This document shows, one piece after another, positions 1 through 12,100 of a stretch of DNA of 64,000 nucleotides (position 1 is its first letter; the number at the start of each line of letters is the position of its first letter). A model generated the notes under the pieces. It did not search any database and was not told where the DNA came from. It saw only the letters and a list, made by a program, of their open reading frames with translations. Source of the DNA: Hippopus hippopus (lineage: Eukaryota > Mollusca > Bivalvia > Cardiida > Cardiidae); assembly GCA_946811185.2 (NCBI GenBank), contig OX328098.1, forward strand, positions 39,929,650-39,993,649, given 5' to 3'. The position numbers and the translations under genes were made by a program.

Positions 1-235
1 TTGGTAGAAACATCTGGTAATGTTTTATACCACTTAAGACAAATTCCAACATTTGAGGCATGTTTGATATGTCTGCAAATGCTTTCAAACTATACAAGTC
101 TAAAACTTTGTTGTCTTGAAAGAGTTAAAGACAAGTTTGACCATTTAGGAAACATTTATTCTATTGTCTGCAAATGTTTTCAATGTGACAAATACCAAAT
201 TTTGTTGTTTGGTAAAGAGCTGAAATAAGCAGTGC
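1..235 (+). repeat. Two partial MITE-A right halves
   Basis: Two copies of the segment GTCTGCAAATG...TTTCAA...ACAAG..AAAATTTTGTTG, at about 70-130 and 155-232, with the second ending GGTAAAGAGCT. They are the right-hand half of the hairpin family described at 19945. A third lone copy is at 958-1013. Confidence 0.5.
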
Positions 236-1065
236 ATATACTAGGTAGGGCTTTGTTTCAGAATAAGCCTAATAGTTAAAGTATTTAAAAAATATTCAAA
301 ATGAAGTAACTGTTAACAAATGAACCCGATTCATTTGTTGACCTATGCATGCACATGTATCGTTATATGGTTTCTCAAAATTGAGAAAACAATAATCAAA
401 CTTTTGTAACATATTTGTTTATGCTACTTCATATCTTTAGCTTATACTGACATCAAATCTATTGAATTTTAGGAAAAACAGAAAGAAATCTCACAATTTT
501 AGCCCTGGTGTTGAGAATCACCTTGTGTAACTGAGTGAACCAGCGGATCACCAGTGTCATTCTGTGCAACAGCCGTCACTTTCTTACGAAGAAAAGGTCG
601 AAAGGTCGGTCTTGTCTTCAGTAGAGGTATAAAACTTATTGTTTTGTGAATGATAGCCTGTGAAAAGTTACAATATTGTCAGATGCTACTTTTGCTGCCA
701 AATAAAAGTTTGGTAGTATCAGCCAAATGGTCATGTGATGAAAATTTTGTCGCATGATAATTATTTTGATTATTAGGTTTCCCACTTTACATCTATTTTT
801 CCTGAGAGGAGACAGTGGATAATCTCTTACTCAAGAAGAAAGCATACTGTTTTCTATTTCTTTACTATATTACAGTATAGTCAGCAGTATTTCCTTTTTC
901 CACAATGTATTCTACTCTCCCAATAAAAGATGCCTAAATTTTAGCCACATGTGACTAATTGTCTACAAATGCTTTCAATGATTTCAAAATTTTGTCATAT
1001 GGTAAAGAGTTAATCTATGGAACACTGAAAATTAGATACACATTTGAATACATGCGTTTAGGATC
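236..1065. other. AT-rich stretch without a gene
   Basis: Apart from the MITE-A right-half fragment at 958-1013, I see no splice-compatible coding segment or recognisable element here. Confidence 0.4.
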
Positions 1066-1069
1066 AGCT

Positions 1070-1305
1070 TCACTTTTGCCAAGTCATGATCGGCCCTGGT
1101 CAGCCTGCCCAATTCACAAAGGCTGACCTGGGTCAAAATTTTGCTTTTGGTCAATTTTCTGCATGTCAAAGGACCATTTTACCCCAGGATTCAGTCATTT
1201 GTTTGAAAAAAAAGATTTTATGGATCTATAATTATATGATGACATGCCTATAATGATGCATCACGGAAATTCATTAAGCCCTTTTTTGCCAGAGCATGGC
1301 TCATA
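1070..1305. repeat. Fold-back family C copy
   Basis: It contains the arms GGTCAGCCTGCCC...GGCTGACCTGGGTCAAA, then CATGTCAAAGGACCAT, TTATGGATC and the terminal CCAGAGCATGGCTCATATA. The same modules occur at 9434, 10255, 14617, 37035, 42567, 43748, 49362 and 53001. Confidence 0.6.
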
Positions 1306-1600
1306 TATATATATAAGTGACTCCTTAGACAAGACTTTTCACTGGATATCATGATTTCCTTTTTCTTAAAGTTGGGTTAAGAATACTCATCATGTATTCT
1401 GTACTTAACTTCCATGAAAACTTTTTAAAAATTTCAGAATGCCAAGAAAGTGTGGATTTTTTTTACACATATATGTGACATATAATGTGTCTTGTGTTGT
1501 GTTAGATTTTTACATGTATATCGCGGGATTATTTTGTGATGGACTTCGTCATCTATATAATGTAATATATAAAACTTGTATACATTACATCATATAGATT

Positions 1601-1685
1601 GTGAACTTATCTGAGTTCATATTTCCCTCTACAAACAATAAATGTGAACTTACATGAGTTCATATTTCCCTCTACAAACAATAAA
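1601..1685 (+). repeat. 43-bp direct duplication
   Basis: The segment from GTGAACTTA through TACAAACAATAAA occurs twice in a row (starts 1601 and 1644) with almost no divergence, so it is a recent tandem duplication. Confidence 0.7.
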
Positions 1686-1689
1686 GTTC

Positions 1690-2330
1690 TAACACTGTGG
1701 TATGAAATACACACCCAGCCATTACTTTAACACTTGACTTTGGACCTTGAGCAACATTACCAAGACACTCTGGTCTGCATGTCTCTGCCACTTTTCTCCA
1801 CACTTTGGTTCGTCCAACTGGCTAAATATTTATCATCAAATTTTTCATCAGTAAACAACAAATTTTTCCAACACCTTTCTACAGTTCAACTGTTTTTTTT
1901 CCCCTGCACCAAGCAACTTGCTATCTGCTGTTCACATCCTTAATATGCAGCACCTTCTTGGCAGATCGTCTTTTGTATCTTAGATTATGTAAGCAGTGCT
2001 GCATTGTCCTAGGAAACACTTGTGTAACTTAATTAAATTGTCCAGTGATTTCCTTTAAAATAAGTCATCTGTTTGAGCAATTCTTCTTAAAACATTTTCA
2101 CCTCTATCTGTCATATTTTATAGTTTCACAGTTTTAGGCTTGTTTTCAATGTCACCCCTCTCATGCCAACACTTTAAAAAATTCTTAACACAATGCATTA
2201 ACTTATTCCAAGCCTGTCTGCAACATTCGTAGCTTTCAAACCACTTTCTATCGAACCTACAAGCTTTTTCATATCAAAAGACAGCTGTTTATTGTGCTTT
2301 CCTGGCATATGTGTCATTATTGTAGCACTT
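1690..2330 (-). pseudogene. Tc1-like transposase pseudogene
   Basis: Read on the minus strand from about 2320, a decayed frame begins MPGKHNKQLSFDMKKLV and continues SGLKATNVADRLGIS, a Tc1-type helix-turn-helix start. Further down are CWHERGDIENKPK and, near 1740, VWRKVAETCRPECLGN, typical of the catalytic part of Tc1 transposases. Several stops and frame breaks separate the pieces. Confidence 0.6.
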
Positions 2331-2633
2331 GTGAAAGCTGACATTTTTTGATATCTCTGTTATTACTGAAGATATTTACTTCAAACTCAGACAAGTTGTT
2401 AACTGTCAAAAGAGGAACCTAAACAACAAGGGCGGGTAACTATCAAAGTACTTTTGATGCAGTTATGCCCCTTTTTCGACATATTTTTTAACTGAAAATC
2501 AAGTACTTACAGCAGAGCCTTGGCACCCACATGTGGTTCTCTTGTTCAAATTAGTAGGAGCTCTTAGGATTAAATGTTAGAAATTTGAGTCTGTATTCCA
2601 TCTTTTTGTTTTTGTTCTAAAACCTGGCTGTTT

Positions 2634-2857
2634 TTAACCCTTAGCCAAACAGTCCCTTGTTTTAACGACCCTAAGAAAGTATCCTTTTGAAAACATTGAG
2701 GGAAAGGGAGAAAATGCTGGTAACCAGCATTTTCTCCTCCCACAATGTTTTTTATCCTATTAAAGACAGAAATCACCACTATAATAACATTTAATTTGTT
2801 TTCTGCAATGCCTTGAGTTTGGTCCAGTCTAAAGTTTTGACATTTGGTAAAGAGTCA
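2634..2857 (+). repeat. MITE-A copy
   Basis: It starts TTAACCCTTAGCC and ends TTTGGTAAAGAGTCAA, with the central hairpin GAGAAAATGCTGGTAACCAG and its complement. Confidence 0.65.
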
Positions 2858-2948
2858 AGCTGTTCCTCAGTTTCTAGCAATGTGTCCAAAATCTATCCGG
2901 AACATGTGTCAAAGTTCCATTGAATGAAAAGTTGAGTATACTTAATCA

Positions 2949-3171
2949 TTAACCCTTTATCCAAGTTTTAAGCACCTTGAAAGAAAATTTTTGAAAACAT
3001 TATGGGGAAAAGGAGAAAATGTTGGTACATGTATGAGAATTTTCTCCATTTCCCTCAAAGTTTTCTATCCGATGAAAGACAAACCCCATAATATTGACTT
3101 CATTGGTATGTTGTCTGAAAATACTTTCAACTTGGAGAGATCTAAAATTCTGTTGTTTTGTAAAGGGTTAA
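2949..3171 (+). repeat. MITE-A copy with intact TTAA ends
   Basis: TTAACCCTTTATC at the left and TGTAAAGGGTTAA at the right. The centre is diverged (ATGTTGGTACATGTATGAGA) and no longer a clean hairpin. Confidence 0.65.
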
Positions 3172-3511
3172 ACAAAATTATCATCCACTTTGAAAAATCA
3201 ACAAGGTATACACTTGCTGTATTCTAACAATCACTAGGGTACCTGCTTGAGCTACAGATTGTTCATGCCAGAAGACAGCCATTTAATTGGAAGCTTTGTA
3301 ACAGGTAAGATGATTTGTTTGCTGATTTGGTTCAAACTCTTCACCAAAAAAACCCTTGTTGTAATATACCGGAGGTAGAAGGCCTTCGAGAAGATTGTAA
3401 CGAAATGAGAAAATGCCGGTAAACAGGATTTTCTACATTTTCACAGACAATTTTCACTATTTGAGACACAGTTTATCTTGTCTGTAAATGCTTTCAATTT
3501 GGACAAGTGAC

Positions 3512-5043
3512 TAATTATACCCCCCACAAACAAAGTTTGGGGGGATATACTGGAGTTACCTTGTCCATCCGTGCGTCACGAAAAGCTTGTCTGGGGCATA
3601 ACTTCCGAAGTATAAAAGCTAGTGACTTCATATACAGATAGGTCACATTAAGGAGAAGTGCAGTGTACGAGAACCATAACTCTGTCTTCAGTATATTTAA
3701 AGTTATTGCCCCTTGTAAATTTTTAACTTTGGATTGTTGTCCGGGGCATAACTTCGAAAGTATAGAAGCTAGTAACTTCAAACTTCACACACGGATCACA
3801 TTAAGGAGAAGGGCAGTGTACAAGAACCATAACGCTATTCCAACTATTTTTGGGGTTATTGCCTTTTGTAAATTTTAACTGGTTTTTCGTCCAGGGCATA
3901 ACTTCCAAAGTATAAAAGCTAGTGACTTCAAACTTCATATACAGACAGGTCACATTAAGGAGAAGTGCAGTGTACAAGAACTATAACTCTGTCTTCAGTA
4001 TATTCAGAGTTATTTCCCCTTGTAAATTTTTAACTTTGGATTTTTGTCTGGGGCATTACTTTGAAAGTATAGAAGCTAGTAACTTCAAACTTCACACACA
4101 GATAGATCACATTGAGGAGAAGTGCAGTGTACAAGAACCATATCTCTATTCCAACTATTTTTGGGGTTATTGCCCTTTGTAAATTTTAACTTTGGATTTT
4201 TGTCCCAGGCATAACTTCCAAAGTAAAAAAGCTAGTGACTTCAAACTTCATATACATACAGGCCATATTAACGAGAAGTGCAGTGTACAAGAACTATAAC
4301 TCTATTCCCACTATTTTTAGAGTTATTTCCCTTTATAAATTTTAACTTTGGATTTTTGTCTGGGGCATAACTTGCAAAGTACAAAAGCTAGTAACTTCAA
4401 ACTTCATATACAATTAGATCACCATAAAGCAAAGTGCACTGTACAAGAACCATAACTCTATTCTCACTATTTTTAGAGTTATCTCCCTTTGTAAATTTTA
4501 ACTTTGGATTTTTGTCTGGGGCATAACTTCCTAAGTATAAAAGCTAGTAATTTCAAACTTCATATACAGATAGACTACATTAAGAAGAAGTGCAGTGTAC
4601 AAAAACCATAACTCTATTCCCACTATATTTAGAGTTATTGCCCTTTGTAAATTTTAACTTTGGATTTTTATCTGGGGCATAACTTGCAAAGTACAAAAGC
4701 TAGTAACTTCAAACATCATATACAATTAGATCTCATTAAAGCAAAGTGCACTGTGCAAGAACCATAACTCTATTCCCACTATTTTCAGAGTTATTGCCTT
4801 TTGTAAATTTTATCTTTGGATTTTTGTCTGGGGCATAACTTCCGAAGTATAAAAGCTAGTGACTTCAAACTTCATATACAGATAGACCACATTAACAAGA
4901 AGTACAGTGTACAAAAACCATAACTCTATTCGCACTAGTTTTTTTTTTTTTTTTTTTTCAACTTGTACTTTTGTACTAAACCATTCTGCATTCTGTGACA
5001 AAGACCTGTTTTGTGACAAGGAGCTGGTGGGGGGTATGATCAC
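3512..5043 (+). repeat. Tandem-repeat element, nine units of about 155 bp
   Basis: Units start with GGGGCATAACTTCC at about 3592, 3743, 3892, 4049, 4203, 4361, 4516, 4672 and 4829. The left end is a hairpin of ATACCCCCCAC with GTTTGGGGGGATAT, and the right end carries GGTGGGGGGTAT, so short C/G-run inverted termini bracket the array. Short open frames inside are periodic artefacts. Confidence 0.7.
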
Positions 5044-5235
5044 GTTTAGTGATAAATCTAGTTTCGACCAAAAGTACAGGGTGGAACACCATTTCCAACA
5101 TGAGGTCAGCCATATATCTATGAATCGGTTCCAGCAGCTCCTTTTACCAGCACTTTGCACAACACTTTCCAAGGCATTGGCTGTTCTCCTACCTAGACTT
5201 TTTCAAAACAATGTTCAAAGGTGGAGAAATTAACT

Positions 5236-5425
5236 CTTAAGCTGCTAAGCGCAACTCGCCTTTCGCAGCAATGTAGATCAAGATTTGAACGTGCAGTCTG
5301 ATCTTGGATCTACACTGTCCAATAAGGAGATATTTTTCTCCAAAAACAAAGTTTGAAATAGCATTATTCAGGTTTGTACTATCAGCTTGAAAGTATTATG
5401 TAACTTACTTAGCAGGATAGGGGTT
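5236..5425 (+). repeat. Fold-back family B copy
   Basis: It begins TTAAGCTGCTAAGCGCAACTC and carries TAGATCAAGATTTG..GTGCAGTCTGATCTTGGATC, the family's central palindrome; the right end is decayed. Confidence 0.6.
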
Positions 5426-5677
5426 AAACCTGTCAGAATGTCTCTCTCTAACTTTGAGAAAGAGTTCAGCCGAGTTTAGATCCTATCACACAAGCCCAAG
5501 ATTACAAGCCAAGTGTCTTCAACTGGGAATTTTATCACTAACAAATGATCCTTTATATTTTCTGCCCTCAACAAGAAGAGAGTTTCGGAACTATGCGGGA
5601 AAATGAGCATTTCCTCTTTCTTTCCACAATGTGTTCTTACCTTAGAAAGACAAACAGTATCACTTGGCAAGCAATCT

Positions 5678-5848
5678 CTAACTCTTTAGCTGATGAGAAA
5701 ATCTTAGCCTTGTCCAATTTGAGAGCATTTGCAGAAGGCAAATATATCTCGGATGATGACATTTGTGTCTGAAAGGGTAGAAAACCATGTTTTCAAAAGC
5801 CAATCTAGTAGGGTTGTTAAAACTTGGGACTGTTTGGTAAAGGTTTAA
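5678..5848 (-). repeat. MITE-A copy, core deleted
   Basis: It starts CTAACTCTTTAGCTGATGAG and ends TGTTTGGTAAAGGTTTAA. The central hairpin is missing. Confidence 0.5.
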
Positions 5849-6579
5849 GTGTGACTGATGGGTATCAAACTAAAAACCTACAGAGTATCAATCCTACATC
5901 CATGCCACTGAGCCATGCAAGACCTCTTATTCGGACAGGAATTGTTTCTTTGGCTCTGCTGAACGTTGTCAGGAAGTTCTGAGTGGGAAGGCAGGGGTAG
6001 GCTTAGAGTGTTTTGTACAGTGCCTGTCATTACGCACAAAGGCTGTGTTTCAATAAACTGTGTAGACTTACACAAATTGTTTGGTATTGTATATACAGGA
6101 TGTTTCATATGTTACACTTTCAACTAAGCCTTATGTATTTTGTTTATAAAGGTAATGAAGTAAAATTTAGACCATTTGACAAGTTGAAGAATAAAGTTTT
6201 ATGACATGCACAGTTTGTGAGGTAACATTGAACAGTAAAGGCAGCTATTGCCTTTTGAACTGTACATCTATTTTCATTAAATGTTCAAAATGACGTCCCT
6301 TTTGATGTCGAGGAGAGCTGTCCTCTTCATGAAGTTTTCTTTCATTGATCTGGTTTGTGATCAGGTTCATCTCTGGAACTATTGATGCCTTCAGCTCATC
6401 TGAGGGTGGACTTTATGCACATTTTATGAGGTGCTCCAGGTATGATTGGTGTAATTGAAGACAGTGATGAAGACCCTGCAACAATTACAGGAAGCAATTT
6501 TTGTAGCTGTTCCCTTGAAGTAAAGGATTATTCCAGCACTTTGTGGTAAAGTATCTAGCACAGTAGGTAATGTGGTTTT

Positions 6580-6720
6580 AGCAAGATGATTCAGCACTAA
6601 ACACAGCCAAAAGTGTATTTAAATGGTTGAAAAGCAAGTTTGAATCAAGAGTGATCATGACCCCCTCACTTGCTGAACATAAGCCCATTGTATTTTTTTT
6701 CTGTGAGGTTTTTTATGAAG
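6580..6720 (+). pseudogene. Transposase remnant (DDE region, second Asp)
   Basis: An open segment lies inside the element at 6096-7049. QQDDSALNTAKSV keeps the Gln-Gln-Asp motif; the later catalytic acidic residue is lost in a region with a stop and T-run slippage. Confidence 0.5.
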
Positions 6721-6887
6721 AGACTAAATCTCCTGTGACGTCAAAATGGACGTCATTTTGAAGATTTGATGTAAATCTATGTATATTTCAAAAGGATAGC
6801 CGCCTTTATTGTTCAATGTTGCCTTAAATATTGTGCATTTCATAATACTTTATTCTTTTAACTTTAAATGGTATGAATTGTAGTACC

Positions 6888-7003
6888 TTTATAAACACTA
6901 AGGGGTCCTGCTCGGCACAGTAGTAAAGTGTTGGACTCATGACCTGGAGGCCCCAGCTTTGAGCCTCACTGGATCCATTCAGTCAGTTCATTTATAAACA
7001 CTA
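6888..7003 (+). mobile_element. Short tRNA-like SINE with 13-bp target duplication
   Basis: TTTATAAACACTA occurs exactly at 6888-6900 and again at 6991-7003. The 90 bp between look like a tRNA-derived head: A-box-like GGCACAGTAGTAAAGTG and B-box-like GCTTTGAGCCTC. It lies within the right terminal repeat of the mariner-class element. Confidence 0.75.
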
Positions 7004-7266
7004 TACCTTAGACATATTTGAAAATGTAACATTATGAAACACCTTGTTCATACATCCATCACTGCTTTTCCCTAATGTATGAGCTGGCATAAAGTTATGC
7101 AAATATTTACTCAATTTGGAAAGTTATGCAGTTCAGTGAAACTTGTTTTCAGACTTGATGCTTGCTAACCTAAACTGCATGTATGCACAAAGTTTGTGCG
7201 CACACCGTTTTGGTAAAGACAGACCAGGAAGTTATTGTTTGGTGTACCAGCAGCTGTGAAATGACT

Positions 7267-7446
7267 GAAATATTATTGAAAATGAAGTTTATTTAGTAAT
7301 GAAAATTTAATTCATTGTGTAGGCTTGTTTTATAACAAAAGTTTATCTAGCAGTGAAAGGTTTATTCGCTATGTAGGCTTGTTTTATAACAAAAGTTTAT
7401 CTAGCAATGAAAGGTTTATTCGCTATGTAGGCTTGTTTTATAACAA
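7267..7446 (+). repeat. 54-bp tandem repeat, about three copies
   Basis: AGGCTTGTTTTATAAC recurs at about 7321, 7375 and 7429, with TTATCTAGCARTGAAAGG and TTCGCTATGT in each unit. Confidence 0.7.
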
Positions 7447-7460
7447 TGGAATTCATGGAT

Positions 7461-7545
7461 TTAACCTTTTACCACACAATTACAAGTTTCAATAACCTTG
7501 ATGAAGAAGACTTAAAAATGTGTGAAAACAAAAATGCTGATAACC
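7461..7545 (+). repeat. MITE-A left-end fragment
   Basis: It starts TTAACCTTTTACCACACAAT, then AATAACCTTGATGAAGAAG, and breaks off after a degenerate core. Confidence 0.5.
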
Positions 7546-8290
7546 AAGCCTTAAAGATGCCGGTCTACAGCCGGTGAACAAAAACGCTGTTAAATTTCAA
7601 ACAATTTAGAACGGTACAGAAATCAGTCCTTTGTGTGAACATGGATAAATTACTGACATATATGGTGTAATTGAAAAAAAGAAACATGGAGATTTGTATT
7701 AGAAACCGAACATTGGTCAGAAGAAAACTGGCTGACGATCGAAGCTGTAAACAATGGCGGTGCGTCATGGAAATTTATCGTTGGTTTCCGCCTAGAGTCG
7801 GATACGGTGTAATTTGCATATAGGCCGCGACTTCCGTCTGAAAATCGAGGCTGCAACAGAGAAGCCTCCATTTTCCTTTGTTTACCTCATTAGACGCAGG
7901 GCGAAGGTCAAATATAGTCACATGACAAAATGCATGATCATCATACGAATCTACCCGAGTGTATAACGGATATATCGAAAATCTTCGATTCAAAAACCGG
8001 AAATGACGAGTCTTTTTACATGGAAGGCCGCACCTCAGCGAAATGCATTTTCTATCGACCGTAATCTAAACAACCTTGCAACCGTCAGGCGCAATATTTG
8101 GCATGAAGATATAAGAATGACTATAGTTTGATAAAATAAAGACAAAATGCGTTAAAACTGGCCGAAAATGAGTATAAGGGCCTCTTTAAGTAATACATCT
8201 AATTTCAGTTGGATTTTGTAATGCTTTGATAATTAACAGTGCACATAAAACTATTTACTTTGCCTATTTATTTCCATAACAGATAAACAC
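7540..8290 (+). promoter_or_regulatory. Probable promoter and 5' UTR of the NKRF-like gene
   Basis: This stretch has more CpG than its AT-rich surroundings and is free of the dispersed MITEs. It contains AATGGCGG near 7754 and CCTCCATTTT near 7866 in the other orientation, both similar to the YY1-type initiator element of metazoan promoters. The sequence before the start codon ends in a pyrimidine-rich run and CAG (AG at 8281-8282), which looks like a 3' splice site, so a non-coding first exon upstream is likely. No TATA box or exact start site could be assigned. Confidence 0.4.
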
Positions 8291-8324
8291 ATCTTTAGTA
8301 TTTGTGAAGACATCAGTCGAAAAG

Positions 8325-9126
8325 ATGAGTTGGTCCCACATGTTTGATGATAGTGGGGTGTTTAGCGGGTTTGGAGAGGCGGGAGGTTATAGTGGTGCCA
8401 ATAAAAGACCAGCCTATGAACATGATGGTAACCAGGTATTTAAGAAACCAAGAGGAGGAGCAGTTGGAGGGGACAGATTTGGGTCCTATCAAAGTGCAGA
8501 AAGTGAGGCTGAATGGAATACTAGTGATTGGTCTGAGGAGAATTTTGAAGGGCCAACATCTTGGGATGATATGGGGTCATTTGGTGGCTCTGGGGCTGGA
8601 AGTGTAACAGATGACCAATTTTCTGACCTGTCTGAAATTACTTCTTGGGACCAGATCTCAAGTGGAGGGAAAAAAAGAGGTGGGGCTAACGCAAGGGGTG
8701 GGAGGCAAAGAGGGCAAGGATCTACATCCAGGGGTGGTTACAGTGGGAATTCATCAAGGAGAGCATTTGGAGGTGATAGTATGCAGCTTGGAGCTGATGA
8801 TGATGATTGGGGGTTCGATGACTATGGCAGTAGGGGAGGGGCCAAGTTTGGTTCAGGGGATAGTGGTAACTTTGGTTATGATGGCAATGATGATTTTGGT
8901 TCAGAGGGTGGGGGGAACTATAGAAGTGGTAACAGGGGGTCAGGTAGAGGGGGTCAAAGTGGTAATAAATCTGGTGGTAGGTTTGGTGGGAATAGGGCAG
9001 GTGGTGGTGGGGGATGGGGAAGTGGTGGTGGGGGGAGGAGTGGTGGTGGGAGAGGTGGTGGTGCTGGTGGGCGTGGAGGCTTCAACAAAAGAGGAGGTGG
9101 CAATCAAGGAGGTGGGGGTGGTGCAG
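8325..9126 (+). CDS. NKRF-like gene exon 1, RGG-rich N-terminus
   Basis: It encodes 267 residues starting MSWSHMFDDSG. The first part is acidic with repeated Trp-Ser/Thr-Asp motifs (NTSDWSEENF, PTSWDD, ITSWDQ); from about residue 120 it is Gly-rich with many RGG/GRGG units, typical of low-complexity RNA-binding and phase-separating tails. A KRPAYE and KKPRGG pair near the start could be a nuclear signal. The exon ends CAG/GTATGA in phase 1; the open frame beyond 9126 loses this composition and is intron. Confidence 0.8.
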
Positions 9127-12100
9127 GTATGAGATTTTCTGTAAGCTGTTTGTTTCCAGAATTTGTTATCACTATGAATGGCCTTGATATATTACCATTA
9201 GCTGATTTCTCTCTAAGTTTTCTAGTTATGGATGACCTTGATCAATCCCAGTATAAACACATTGTTATTCTAGTACCAGTAGACAAGGCACGAAAATATT
9301 ATTGGATAATGTACCTGTGATGCAACATGGGATAAATCATCTGTTATACATAATATCCTAGGACAAATCATTGGCAAAGCTAAATATTATGAGATAAATC
9401 ATCTATTAAACATCAAATTTAGGTTCATCTGGTGCATAATACAATGTAAGCCACTCTCTGGCAAAAGGGGGGGTTAATGCATGGTGTATTATACCAAGCA
9501 AGTCACCACAATGATGTAGCCATATAATCCATTTAGTCAAACTGTCGACTGAATTATGAGGTAGAATAGTCCTTGGACATGCTGAAAATTTACAAATAGC
9601 AAAAATGTTTTGACCCAGGTCAGCCTGGGCTGCCTCTGCACAATGCACGTAGGCTGACTTGGGTTGATCCTTCTTGCAGATGCATTAAACCCCCTTTTCA
9701 CAGAGCATGGCTCATGTATATGCAAAGAGGGATATAACTTGTAAATCTTATTTTAAGCCATTATCAGAAAACCCTTTGTTTTAATTTCCTTGAGGAAAAT
9801 AGCTTTTGAAAACATTGTGGGAAAAGGAAATAGACTGGTAACCAGGTTTAAAGTATGGCTTTGTGGTACTCAACCGTTACAGATGAATAGACGCTGGATT
9901 TGTATGTTGGTGAAATTGAATGGTTTAAAATCCCTTTTCTTTTTCTTTTAATTCAGGAAGTTTTGGCAACAAGGCAAACTTGCCAATCATAGAAAAGGTG
10001 AGATTGTTTGGGTTTTTTTTTCTTGGTCCAAAAATGCATTAAATTTGAATACTTCTTAACCCTTTACCACACAATCCCGAGTTATAACAACCTTGACAGA
10101 GAAGGCTTTTGAAAACTTTATGGGAAAAGGAGAAAATGCTGGTAACCAGCATTTTCTCCTTTTCCCACTATATTTTATTGGTTGTCTGCATATGCTTTTG
10201 ATTTGGACAAGTCTAACATTTTGTCATCGGTAAAGAAAAAAAAAGCCATGATCTATGAAAAGGGGCTTTAATGCATTTGCAAAAAGTATCAAGCTATTCA
10301 GGCCTGGGCAGTCTGCGCAGGCTGACATGTGTCGAACATTTTGCGGGGAATATAGAAATCCTGAAACATTTTGCTGTTAGTAAATTTTGTGCATGTCCAA
10401 GGACCATACTTCCACATGATGCAGTCCCTGATTAGACAAAATGTTTTTTGTGGATCCATAATTATGCGATGACTTGCTTGGTATAATGCATCATGGAGAT
10501 GCATTAAACTCGCTTTTGCCAGAGCAATGCTCAAAATTATATGGCTTGCAACACGCGAAAAGGGGCATTTGGACATTTGCGTAAAGTGTCATCTCGGATC
10601 AGCCTGCGCAGTCCGCGCAGGCTAATCCGAGACGGCACTTTACGACTATATTAGATTTTGTGCTACAGTAGACTTGCGCAAAACAGAAAATTACATAAAA
10701 ACGGAAAGTGCCGTCTCGGATTAGCCTGCGCAGTCCGCGCAGGCTGATCCGAGACGACACTTTACGCAAATGTCCGAATGCCCCTTTTCGCGTGTTGCAG
10801 GCCATATGATGGAACAATTACATGTATTATTTGTTTAAGGATACAGATACAGTTACACTGAGGGGGAAGGATGACTAATTACCTATGGAAACCAAATGTT
10901 TCTTTCTCCACCACAGATTGCTATTTTTAATGCTATTATTAAAGTTACTGAATATATCCTCTAAACAGTTTTTTCATGAACTCCCTTGTTTTCATTGTAA
11001 TTAACCCATTACAAGTTTCGTTAGCTTACAAACATTTGAGATATAGATATATAGGGTCTGACATGAGTTGGCATTTGAGATGAGTTTTATTAAACAGATC
11101 AAGAAGAAATGTTACTAAGAGAGCCTTTGGCAAGCCTAATAATATTCTTTTGTAGATGAGTTTAATAAAATTATATATCAAAAGCGAAAACAATGTGGGA
11201 AAAGAAGAAATGTTAACAGCATATTCCTCCTTTTTTCCACAATGTTTTCTTTCCTGTCACTGACAAATCACATAAATTGAGCTACATTCTATTAATAATT
11301 TATTATTGTTGATAGCAAATGCTTTCAGTTTGAACAAGGTTATATTTTTATACTTTAGTAAGAGGTCAAAACATTGTTAGCCGAAGAAAAGCTTTTTTTT
11401 TTCCTTCTTATTTTACAGTTCAAAAGGTACATATCTTTTCTGAAGAATGACAAATTTCAAAGACAAAACTCCATACAGTCATTGGAAAATGCATGCATGT
11501 GTACCAATTTGAACTTGAGAGTTAACTACGAATGTGTAGAAATGCCTCGCATTTACAACAGGTATGCTTTCTACTGTTTTACTGTATTGTATGGATGATG
11601 TGTAAGGTGTAACAAATTCTTAGTTCAAAATGGTCAAATTTAAAAATTTTCTACATTAAAATCATTTGCAGACAAATACATGTATGACCTAAGTCTGTGA
11701 TGTACAGAATTGTTTTGTCTGCCTGTTATCCATTATCTTGTAAGTACAAGGCCATTAAGCGTTGTGAGAAAAACAGAAACTGTTGTTCACTAGTATTTTC
11801 CCCAGAAGATTATTTTACCCTTGATCAAACTATTCTATATTTTTAATGTTTTTTTAGGCAGACAGATTTTCGCTGTCATTATAGAAGATATTTATTTCAA
11901 ACTCAGACTAGTTGTAAACTGTTGAGATGGGAACTCAAACAACCGGGGCAGGTAACCATCAAAACACTTTTGTGACAGTTATGTCCCTTTCATGGCGTAG
12001 AATTTTCACTGAAAATCAATCTATTTCTAAAACCAACTGCAGCCAAGCATTTGCACCCTCATTCAATGCTCTTGTGTGTATGTGTTTTTTTTTTTTTAGG

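Larger units (their letters stand above)
6096..7049 (+). mobile_element. Decayed mariner/Tc1-class element with long terminal inverted repeats
   Basis: The left end (6096-6310) and the right end (6720-7049, SINE removed) are inverted copies over about 200 bp. Shared modules are GGATGTTTCATATGTTACAC/GGTGTTTCATAATGTTACA, GTTTATAAAGGTA, GAATAAAGT, AACATTGAACA and TCAAAATGACGTCC. Between them, at about 6580-6720, QQDDSALNTAKSVFKWLKS then TPSLAEHKPIVFF resembles the QQDxAPxHTA...SPDLxPxDFFLWG region of these transposases, ending in a stop. It is non-autonomous. Confidence 0.65.

Noticed and set aside
3515..4182. Open frames in the left tandem array
   Set aside because: Periodic with the 155-bp unit; repeat-derived.
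4907..5233. 108-residue plus frame
   Set aside because: Starts in the tandem array, crosses a T run and ends at a family B repeat.
8344..9132. Overlapping open frames in other phases of the Gly-rich exon
   Set aside because: Low-complexity GGT/GGG repeats leave all frames open; only the RGG frame connects to downstream exons.
9127..9320. Read-through frame after the Gly-rich exon
   Set aside because: CAG/GTATGA donor at 9126 and the next exon in phase at 9957; the extra residues do not resemble the protein.
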